Assembly (NCBI GenBank): GCA_030647845.1
Contig: JAUSIO010000021.1
Coordinates: 1 to 19,475, forward strand
Source of the DNA: a bacterium
GTDB lineage: Bacteria > Patescibacteriota > Minisyncoccia > Phycocordibacterales > SBAW01
DNA: 19,475 nucleotides
Reading direction: 5' to 3'
In this document: positions 6,701-11,824 of the stretch, piece after piece
How the letters are laid out: each line of letters begins with the position of its first letter
Numbering within the stretch: position 1 is the first letter of the stretch
Made by a program: the position numbers and the translations under genes
Notes under the pieces: generated by a model
Seen by the model: the letters and a program-made list of their open reading frames with translations, nothing else
Database searches by the model: none
What the model was told of the DNA's origin: nothing

Positions 6701-6704
6701 TTAT

Positions 6705-7925
6705 ATGAGACACAAGGACACCAAAAAAAATAAAGGCGGCTTTACCTTAGTCGAGCTGTTGGTCGTCATCGCCCTCATCGGCCTGCTTTCCACCATCCTC
6801 TTGACCTCGCTTACCCAAGCCAGGGTCAAGGCTCGCGACTCGCAACGAGTAGGCCAGTTTCGCCAAATCAATTCCGCCTTGGAGCTTTATTTTAATTTAT
6901 ATGACCACTATCCTCCGGTTCTTAACCTCCCTTCGTGGACCGGGACTCTCTGCTCTGACGACCCCACTTGTCTGGCAAACTCTGATGTCAGTTGGGACGC
7001 TATGGTCAGTACGCTAGAGGCAGCAAAAGTATTGGCGATAACTCCCGAGCCGGATTCATGGGAGGGCAAGATTGCGCAATTGTTTTTTCCTAAAGCGTTG
7101 GCCGTTGGTCCCCACAAGATTCAAGATCCTACCTACCCGACTCGTCGCTATGCATACATGACTAGTGCTGTCCCCTTGAATGGAAACTATCGCCTTCGGG
7201 TACAACTCGAAAATGCCAACCACCCGGCACTCCAAGCTGGGTTTCCTGGAAAGTTTTACTGGTCAGACAAATCTACCGGTGTGGACGCGTGCGACCCAAA
7301 CCTGCTTCTGTATTGTTCTGGGCCTAATATGGATTTTAATGCGTTCGACCCGGGTAAACCGGTCATCTATCTTTACCCGACCCACACCGAGCACGTGGTG
7401 GTCACTGTAGATGCTCTCTCTATTGATCAATCCATCCCTGCTTATGGTACTGGTTGGAGCGTGTTGGCACACCCCAACGGACAACTAACCAATCTTTCTG
7501 ATGGTAAATCATACCCGTATTTATTCTGGGAAGGGCGCTCGGGCAAGCCCGCAATAGACAAGACACAAGGGTCTGTGGTGGAATCCCAGAATATCGAATC
7601 GTTCCTTACTAATGCACTTCGCAAACAAGGGTTGAGTGCGTCCGAGGCCAGCGAATTTGTTGCCTACTGGGCGCCGCGGATGCGCGATATGCCCTATGTG
7701 TACGTGTACTTTATGCCACAGGCGGACTATGACATGCTCATCCCGCTCCATGTTTCTCCAAAGCCCGACACCGTCATCCGTGTGTATATGCTTTGGAAGG
7801 GGCTTACCCAGCCAATTGTGGTGACCCCGCAAACATTCATCGCGCCAAAGCGCATAGGGTTTACCGTTGTCGAGTGGGGGGGAGACCGCAGCCAGGTACA
7901 GGAAGTCCCTACCTTCTCTCCGTAG
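6705..7925 (+). CDS. Type IV prepilin-like protein fused to a large C-terminal KPVIYLYP domain
   Basis: 406 residues from ATG 6705, chosen over ATG 6606 because it gives the short basic leader of a prepilin. The leader ends in KGG and is cut before FTLVELLVVIALIGLLSTI (from residue 13). The E5 of the mature protein (E17) is present, so prepilin peptidase processing is expected. The long N-terminal helix runs through DSQRVGQFRQINSALELYF, typical of pilins and T2SS pseudopilins. From about residue 217 a separate domain starts with DPGKPVIYLYP and includes YLFWEG, FVAYWAPRM, ISPKPD-like VSPKPDTVIRVYMLWKG and GFTVVEWGG. I recall this domain as a recurrent uncharacterised secreted module of about 190 residues. 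Four Cys occur in the pilin part. The fusion suggests a pilus-displayed functional tip; its activity is unknown. Confidence 0.82.
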   Translation: MRHKDTKKNKGGFTLVELLVVIALIGLLSTILLTSLTQARVKARDSQRVGQFRQINSALELYFNLYDHYPPVLNLPSWTGTLCSDDPTCLANSDVSWDAMVSTLEAAKVLAITPEPDSWEGKIAQLFFPKALAVGPHKIQDPTYPTRRYAYMTSAVPLNGNYRLRVQLENANHPALQAGFPGKFYWSDKSTGVDACDPNLLLYCSGPNMDFNAFDPGKPVIYLYPTHTEHVVVTVDALSIDQSIPAYGTGWSVLAHPNGQLTNLSDGKSYPYLFWEGRSGKPAIDKTQGSVVESQNIESFLTNALRKQGLSASEASEFVAYWAPRMRDMPYVYVYFMPQADYDMLIPLHVSPKPDTVIRVYMLWKGLTQPIVVTPQTFIAPKRIGFTVVEWGGDRSQVQEVPTFSP

Positions 7926-8009
7926 TAGAGTTGCGAGTATGCTGGTATTGTAGCCCCGACGCCTTGGTCGGGGTCCCGACCAAGGCGTCGGGATAGAGTT
8001 GCGAGTATG
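7926..8009 (+). repeat. 16-bp direct repeat flanking a palindrome
   Basis: TAGAGTTGCGAGTATG occurs at 7926-7941 and again, identically, at 7994-8009. The sequence between them holds the perfect palindrome at 7955-7992. The second copy supplies the -35 region of the likely rpsL promoter. GTAGTAGAG also appears both before the first copy and after the second, consistent with a small tandem duplication that now brackets the palindrome. Confidence 0.8.
7955..7992. repeat. Perfect 18-bp inverted repeat (stem-loop), intergenic
   Basis: CCCGACGCCTTGGTCGGG (7955-7972) and its exact complement (7975-7992) are separated by GT. A very stable hairpin would form between the prepilin gene and rpsL. There is no T-run after it, so it is not a typical intrinsic terminator, though it may still stop or protect the prepilin transcript. 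It belongs to the GC-rich palindromes scattered through the window. Confidence 0.8.
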
Positions 8010-8027
8010 GTAACCCTGTAGTAGAGT
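7999..8027 (+). promoter_or_regulatory. Putative rpsL promoter
   Basis: TTGCGA (7999-8004), a 17-base spacer and TAGAGT (8022-8027). The predicted start is about 8034, one base before GTG 8035, which supports that GTG as the rpsL start and a leaderless message for the str operon. Confidence 0.45.
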
Positions 8028-8034
8028 GCTGTGC

Positions 8035-8448
8035 GTGGCACGGATATCACAACTCGTCCGCCGCGGACGCACCATACTCAAGCGCAAGTCCAAGTCGCCC
8101 GCGCTCCAGCGCGGCTTTAACGCGCTCAAAAACCGGCCGGTGTTTTACCCTTCGCCGTTTAAGCGCGGGGTGTGCACCAAGGTAACAACAATGACTCCGC
8201 GCAAGCCAAACTCGGCAATCCGCAAAATCGCGCGCGTACGCCTAACCAACGGGCAGGAAATTACCGCCTACATCCCCGGCATGGGGCACAACTTGCAAGA
8301 GCACTCGGTGGTTGTGGTGCGCGCGGGGCGCGTAAAGGATATCAACGTGCGCTACCAGGTGGTGCGCGGGCGGCTTGACGCTGGTGCGGTCGAGAAGCGC
8401 AATGTCTCGCGTAGCAAATACGGAGTTAAACGCCCCAAAACAAAATAA
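8035..8448 (+). CDS. rpsL: Ribosomal protein uS12
   Basis: 137 residues from GTG 8035, which yields MARISQLVRRGR like other S12 proteins; the in-frame GTG 8026 would add three atypical residues. S12 lies at the decoding centre of the small subunit. The motifs are KRGVCTKVTTMTPRKPNSAIRK (43-64), YIPGMGHNLQEHSVVVVRAGR (79-99) and SRSKYGVKRPK (125-135). Three points are unusual. An insertion of about 13 residues lies before KRGVC (QRGFNALKNRPVFYPSPF), which I associate with CPR. R56 stands where E. coli has K43, a streptomycin-resistance position. The loop KDINVRY (101-107) is one residue shorter than the usual KDLPGVRY. It is the first gene of the split str operon, 74 bases before rpsG. Confidence 0.96.
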   Translation: MARISQLVRRGRTILKRKSKSPALQRGFNALKNRPVFYPSPFKRGVCTKVTTMTPRKPNSAIRKIARVRLTNGQEITAYIPGMGHNLQEHSVVVVRAGRVKDINVRYQVVRGRLDAGAVEKRNVSRSKYGVKRPKTK

Positions 8449-8476
8449 TGAGCAAAGCGAATATATTTTGTTTGGT

Positions 8477-8496
8477 CCTGAGCGATAGCGAAGGGC
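8477..8496. repeat. CTGAGCG...CGAAGG-type repeat word between rpsL and rpsG
   Basis: CCTGAGCGATAGCGAAGGGC resembles CTGAGCGGAGTCGAAGTGCC inside the SOD gene (4384-4403); about 15 of 20 bases agree. Words of this form recur in CPR genomes as I remember them. The remaining rpsL-rpsG gap is AT-rich and holds no clear terminator. Confidence 0.35.
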
Positions 8497-8522
8497 AAAA
8501 TTAAAACAAATAAAAAACTACC

Positions 8523-8993
8523 ATGAGACGCCCGATCAAAAACCCCCATATCGTCCAGCCGGATTTAAAGTATCAGTCCGTGCGTGTTGAGAAGTTTATA
8601 AACTCGGTGATGTGGGACGGTAAAAAGTCGACCGCCCGCCGTGTGGTATATGACGCACTCGAACAGATTAAAGAAAAAACAAAAACCGAAAACCCGGTAG
8701 AACTTTTCGAAACCGCAATACGCAATGTTGCGCCGGCGATGGAAATTCGCAGCCGCCGCGTCGGCGGCGCCAACTACCAGGTACCACGCGAGGTCAATCC
8801 TGCTCGCAAACAAGCGCTCGCCTTCCGCTGGATACTGGTCGCCGCACGTGCACGCAAGGGCATGCCGATGGCACAACGCCTCGCCTTGGAGCTCATCGCC
8901 GCATCAAATAACGAAGGCCCGGCAGTCAAAAAACGCGAGGATACCCACCGCATGGCCGAAGCCAACAAAGCGTTTGCGCATGTTGCCTGGTAA
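8523..8993 (+). CDS. rpsG: Ribosomal protein uS7
   Basis: 156 residues, the normal length for bacterial S7, which nucleates assembly of the small-subunit head and binds the 3' domain of 16S rRNA. Key stretches are FINSVMWDGKKSTARRVVYDAL (27-48), NVAPAMEIRSRRVGGANYQVPREV (68-91), and the C-terminal KKREDTHRMAEANKAFAHVAW. The ATG at 8523 has no Shine-Dalgarno; the AT-rich leader may suffice. A second, diverged copy of the last 15 codons sits at 9497-9542, beyond hicBA. The usual next gene, fusA, begins only 2.8 kb further on. Confidence 0.96.
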   Translation: MRRPIKNPHIVQPDLKYQSVRVEKFINSVMWDGKKSTARRVVYDALEQIKEKTKTENPVELFETAIRNVAPAMEIRSRRVGGANYQVPREVNPARKQALAFRWILVAARARKGMPMAQRLALELIAASNNEGPAVKKREDTHRMAEANKAFAHVAW

Positions 8994-9013
8994 TTTAAAA
9001 AACAATTTTGTGG

Positions 9014-9019
9014 TACACT
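9014..9019 (+). promoter_or_regulatory. Putative -10 box of hicBA
   Basis: TACACT ends 7 bases before the hicB ATG (9027), predicting a start at about 9026. No convincing -35 is visible, since the region upstream is the end of rpsG. Confidence 0.4.
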
Positions 9020-9026
9020 GCACAAT

Positions 9027-9275
9027 ATGAGTTACACGTACCGCATTATTCTTGAGGCGGACGAGGGCGGGTACCACGCCTCCGTGCCTGCACTTGCGGG
9101 CTGTCACACATGGGGTAAGACAATAGTCGAAGCGCGCGCCATGGCGCGTGACGCCATTGATGTATATCTTCGTAGTTTGGTCGCCGATGGAGAGAATATC
9201 CCAGAAGACACCGGTTTTGAAATGTTTGAGACAGTTTCTGCACCTAAAGGGGTAAAGCGGCTCATACATACCTAG
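9027..9275 (+). CDS. hicB: HicB-family antitoxin
   Basis: 82 residues. The partial RNase-H-like fold of HicB is recognisable: YRIILEADEGGYHASVPALAGCHTWGKTIVEARAMARDAIDVYL (5-48), with the typical GYHA.VP.L.GC...G.T..EA signature. No C-terminal ribbon-helix-helix or HTH of the longer HicB proteins is seen, so DNA binding is not obvious. It is expected to neutralise the HicA ribonuclease encoded by the next, overlapping frame. The order antitoxin-then-toxin is the reverse of the classical hicA-hicB arrangement but occurs widely. The gene starts 33 bases after rpsG. Confidence 0.88.
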   Translation: MSYTYRIILEADEGGYHASVPALAGCHTWGKTIVEARAMARDAIDVYLRSLVADGENIPEDTGFEMFETVSAPKGVKRLIHT

Positions 9276-9495
9276 GGCACCGAGAATTTCTGCACAGAAA
9301 CTTATCCATGTTTTGAAAAAGCTCGGGTTTCGAGAACATCCCGAACGCGGCACGTCGCATTTGGTATTTTCTCACCCCGACGGTAGGCGCACTACCGTCG
9401 CTCGTCACGTTGGCAGAGATATAAAAAAAGGAACACTCGCGGCAATCTTGCGCGACATTCAAACTTCACCGGACGAGTTTCGGAAACTACTTTAA
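9268..9495 (+). CDS. hicA: HicA-family toxin with no canonical full-length start codon
   Basis: HicA toxins are small dsRBD-fold RNases with one catalytic His. The His is present in RGTSHLVFSHPDGR, and HVGRDIKKGTLAAILRDI is the family C-terminal signature. The first standard start is TTG 9313, giving 60 residues. The frame upstream, however, reads PRAPRISAQKLIHVL, which is the normal HicA N-terminus, as far back as codon 9271. The codon just before it, at 9268, is ATA, overlapping the hicB stop by 8 bases; an in-frame stop lies at 9253. So either ATA (or ATT 9286) is used as a rare start, or the toxin is shortened to start at TTG 9313. I annotate the full-length reading. Whether it is active is uncertain. 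Confidence 0.65.
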   Translation: MPRAPRISAQKLIHVLKKLGFREHPERGTSHLVFSHPDGRRTTVARHVGRDIKKGTLAAILRDIQTSPDEFRKLL

Positions 9496-9496
9496 T

Positions 9497-9542
9497 CCAC
9501 CGCATGACCGAGGCCAACAAAGCGTTCGCACACTTTGCGTGA
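9497..9542 (+). pseudogene. Displaced remnant of an rpsG 3' end
   Basis: This segment matches the end of rpsG (8945-8990) at 38 of 46 bases and reads HRMTEANKAFAHFA then TGA; the last codon is TGG (Trp) in the true gene and TGA here. Five of the eight differences are silent third-position changes. It follows the hicA stop directly. The match ends on both sides, so this is a short piece and not a second gene. Confidence 0.85.
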
Positions 9543-9570
9543 TGATTCGGTGTTGGGGAGAAACGATGCG

Positions 9571-9587
9571 GCCGCCCATTGGGCGGC
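9571..9587 (+). terminator. Hairpin after the hicBA/rpsG-remnant unit
   Basis: GCCGCCC (9571-9577), loop ATT, GGGCGGC (9581-9587). The stem can extend by G-U pairs. There is no T-run after it, so calling it a terminator is tentative. The rest of the gap to the next gene shows only the operator at 9621. Confidence 0.4.
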
Positions 9588-9620
9588 TGTGTCGGTTCAC
9601 TTGCGTTTCAGAGGAGGGGC

Positions 9621-9639
9621 TGTATGATATTATCATACA
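9621..9639. promoter_or_regulatory. Operator palindrome of the antitoxin-toxin pair, overlapping its promoter
   Basis: TGTATGATA-T-TATCATACA is a perfect 9-bp inverted repeat three bases before the antitoxin ATG. TATCAT (9631-9636) is placed as a -10 box for a start at 9643. RHH antitoxins normally repress their own operon by binding such palindromes, and binding here would block RNA polymerase. GAGGAGG (9611-9617) upstream would not be in the mRNA if it starts at 9643. Confidence 0.75.
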
Positions 9640-9642
9640 ATT

Positions 9643-9867
9643 ATGACTACCATATCAGTTCCAATCACAGGCGAACAGGAGAAATTCATCAATGACTTGG
9701 TGAAAAGCGGTAAGGCAGCGAACAAAGCTCATGCCGTTCGCTATGCCATTCAGCGGCTCTCCGAGGAGGAAGCGGTCGAATCTGTGCTCCGTGCCGAGCA
9801 GGACATCAAAGAAGGCAGAGTCTTTTATGGCGATCTCGATAAGCTCGCTAAAAAGATGCGCGCATGA
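9643..9867 (+). CDS. Ribbon-helix-helix antitoxin (ParD/CopG/RelB type)
   Basis: 74 residues. The N-terminal half (TTISVPITGEQEKFINDLVKSGKAANKAHAVRYAIQRL) has the beta-strand plus two helices of a ribbon-helix-helix DNA-binding domain. The acidic C-terminal half (EEEAVESVLRAEQDIKEGRVFYGDLDKLAKKM) is the kind of extended tail that wraps the toxin. The stop overlaps the toxin start by 4 bases (ATGA), typical of type II toxin-antitoxin operons. A perfect palindrome overlaps the promoter (9621-9639), which supports autorepression. Confidence 0.88.
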   Translation: MTTISVPITGEQEKFINDLVKSGKAANKAHAVRYAIQRLSEEEAVESVLRAEQDIKEGRVFYGDLDKLAKKMRA

Positions 9868-10130
9868 TTAAGGTTGGGTACACGCAAGAATTCATACGTG
9901 CATACAACAAATTACCGACTGCTCTTAAGGAGGAAGTAAAAGAAAAAATAGCATTGTTTAAAGATAGGAAGAATCATCAGCAACTGAAGGTACACAAGCT
10001 GCATGGACGGCATGCTCGTCACTGGGGTTTTTCGGTCAACTACGCTTATCGCATCATGTTCGATTATCTCGGTAAGGGGAAAAACAGCGTCGCGCTACTG
10101 ACCGTCGGCGACCATTCGATCTACGACTAA
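9864..10130 (+). CDS. RelE/ParE-superfamily toxin (mRNA interferase-like)
   Basis: 88 residues. The fold signature runs YTQEFIRAYNKLPTALKEEVKEKIALF (6-32), then LKVHKLHGRHARHWGFSVNYAYRIMFDY (41-68) and VALLTVGDHSIYD at the end. His residues at 44, 47, 50, 53 and 84 and the GDHSIY end resemble the RelE/YafQ ribosome-dependent mRNA interferases more than ParE gyrase poisons, but this is not certain. The start ATG overlaps the antitoxin stop. The pair is complete, with no frameshift, and looks functional. Confidence 0.88.
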   Translation: MIKVGYTQEFIRAYNKLPTALKEEVKEKIALFKDRKNHQQLKVHKLHGRHARHWGFSVNYAYRIMFDYLGKGKNSVALLTVGDHSIYD

Positions 10131-10142
10131 CACACCGCGTGG

Positions 10143-10148
10143 TAAGAT
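10143..10148 (+). promoter_or_regulatory. Putative -10 box of the 10155 gene
   Basis: TAAGAT ends 6 bases before GTG 10155, so +1 would fall on the start codon itself. No clear -35 is seen. It is 13 bases beyond the toxin stop. Confidence 0.35.
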
Positions 10149-10154
10149 TTTGGG

Positions 10155-11717
10155 GTGCCTCCTCCACAACCTCCACCTCAACCAATTGCCCCTCTACCGC
10201 CCACACTTCCTCCGCGCAAAAGACGGGTAGGTTTTTTAATTGCGGCGGTTGCTTTGGTAGTGCTCGCAGTCGCGGCGTTCGTTTTCATCAGCGTCCGCTC
10301 ATCGGGCGGTGGGTCGGGTAGCAACGTACAGAACATGGAGTACGCAAGCTCGACCGGCGCTGTACAATATCTGGCATTCCAACTTTTTACTGACACGACC
10401 GGCTCTAAAGCATTGCAGGAAAATTTCCCGCCGATGCAAAAGGACGTCAAAATTGTGGTCAACGATATCGTCCGTGCCATCGGCACCGTCGGCAGTAGCA
10501 ATAAAAAATTGGGCTTTATTGTCGGTCCGATCTCGTTTGATATGAGCGACGACGAAGTGCGCCAGCGGATCAGCGATTCGTTCGCAATTGCATTGCAAGA
10601 CAATGTCGCGGTTGGGCTCCACATTGATGATTCGATGTTTTGGGGACGACTGTCGAATTTGAATAGTACTGAAAATATTGAATGGCTCGACTGGAACAAA
10701 ACGCCCAATACGGGGAGGCGCTTGGATTGGTCTGCGACGCCGACAAAGCTTATGCCGCAGCTGTGTCTCAATAGCCCCGCCGTTGAACAAGCAGTGAAGG
10801 ATCGCGCCGCTCTCATTGGCGAAGAAATTGTCCGAGGGCACGCATCTCTCAAGGCCGTGGGCAAGGAGGATCTTTTTATTGGCGTTATTGCCGGGTGGGA
10901 GACCCAAATGGGTCGTGATTTTGCAACGGGCAAATATCTAGGCTACTGTGCGCTCACCAACCTCGGGTATAGCGCCAAGAATCCTCCCGCAGATATTGAC
11001 CAGGCCCGCGCGGACATCGTTAAGGATTTTATTGATCTATGGACTGCGTATCTAGCAGCTGCTGGCGTGCCGGACGAAAAGATCTATTCGCACAGCGCCT
11101 TTATGTCGAAAACGAATTTTGATTCACAGCACCTCTCGGGTACTTACATGCAAACGGTTAATTTCACACCGCCTTCCGTTGCTTTCGGAGAGCACCATCA
11201 TCCCGGCTTTAGCACCTATCCGGAGTCGGGGCATCCCGAACAAATCCAGGCAGAGTTGGCAAAAAATGGCAATCCGGCTTGGGCATCAGCCGAAGGCACT
11301 GCGCTTGACCCCGCGCAAGCAGAGGGAGGCGGAGCAGGCGATGCTATGGAGGCGTACTTGGCAAATATGTTTAATCACGGTGCGGCACTGGTCAATGTGT
11401 TTGGCTGGGGAGTAGGGCAGAGCGGCAATCCCTTTAGGGAAGTTGCGGAAAATAATGATGCGATTGCGGCGTACAAAAAGTTCCTCGGCGGGACGGCACT
11501 CTCCGAGACGGCAACAACACCGAACTCTTCGGGAGGAAGCTTGCAAGACAAAGTACATACGATCCAAAACAACACGGTGGCGTGGGCAAAAGCGCATCCA
11601 GACCAAAAAGCGGCGCTCTACGCGCAGTCCAAACTACTCGACCAATACATCCAAGCCAACGACCTCAAGAGCGCCAACAAAACCGCCGACGCGATCCTGC
11701 AGATGATGGGATTGTGA
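10155..11717 (+). CDS. Membrane-anchored enzyme-like protein, unrecognised family (A-family, copy 3)
   Basis: 520 residues starting at GTG 10155; the Pro-rich beginning (MPPPQPPPQPIAPLPPTLPP) confirms the start. RKRR then precedes one membrane helix (about 25-47). The core (68-452) matches the 1425-2825 protein throughout: HIDDSMFW (156-163), IEWLDW (175-180), TPNTGR (183-188), VIAGWETQ (244-251), GYCALTN (263-269), KIYSH (309-313), GNPAW..AEG (372-381) and FNHGA..VNVF (407-416). E249 and E380 are candidate catalytic acids of a TIM-barrel hydrolase-like enzyme (inference). C204 and C264 match the paralogue's Cys pair. Unlike that paralogue it keeps the helical C-terminal domain (462-520) seen in the truncated gene at 1-198. 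It has no propeller partner here and is inserted between a toxin-antitoxin pair and fusA. Confidence 0.82.
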   Translation: MPPPQPPPQPIAPLPPTLPPRKRRVGFLIAAVALVVLAVAAFVFISVRSSGGGSGSNVQNMEYASSTGAVQYLAFQLFTDTTGSKALQENFPPMQKDVKIVVNDIVRAIGTVGSSNKKLGFIVGPISFDMSDDEVRQRISDSFAIALQDNVAVGLHIDDSMFWGRLSNLNSTENIEWLDWNKTPNTGRRLDWSATPTKLMPQLCLNSPAVEQAVKDRAALIGEEIVRGHASLKAVGKEDLFIGVIAGWETQMGRDFATGKYLGYCALTNLGYSAKNPPADIDQARADIVKDFIDLWTAYLAAAGVPDEKIYSHSAFMSKTNFDSQHLSGTYMQTVNFTPPSVAFGEHHHPGFSTYPESGHPEQIQAELAKNGNPAWASAEGTALDPAQAEGGGAGDAMEAYLANMFNHGAALVNVFGWGVGQSGNPFREVAENNDAIAAYKKFLGGTALSETATTPNSSGGSLQDKVHTIQNNTVAWAKAHPDQKAALYAQSKLLDQYIQANDLKSANKTADAILQMMGL

Positions 11718-11790
11718 TACAAGATTGCGACCGCCTAACCGCGGGCTTTTCTTTTTCCTTAAAGTACGTTATCTTGCAGTAACGCCTTGG

Positions 11791-11812
11791 GCCTGCCTGC
11801 CGGTAGGCAGGC
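11791..11812. repeat. GCCTGCCT...AGGCAGGC palindrome ahead of fusA
   Basis: GCCTGCCT (11791-11798) and AGGCAGGC (11805-11812) flank GCCGGT. The hairpin ends 12 bases before the fusA ATG and is followed by GCATTTTT, so it looks like a terminator placed in the fusA leader; it could end read-through from upstream or act as an attenuator. The upstream 70 bases hold only a weak hairpin with a T-rich tail after the A gene (about 11731-11757). I recall this palindrome as frequent in CPR genomes. Confidence 0.65.
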
Positions 11813-11824
11813 GCATTTTTAATT

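Noticed and set aside
6606..6704. Upstream ATG 6606 as the prepilin start (adds 33 residues)
   Set aside because: Prepilin leaders are short and basic; ATG 6705 gives MRHKDTKKNKGG before the cleavage site, and the extension would overlap a better-supported small ORF with its own promoter.
9497..9542. A short independent ORF starting at ATG 9504
   Set aside because: It encodes only the tail of S7 and ends after about 12 codons; homology shows that it is a remnant.
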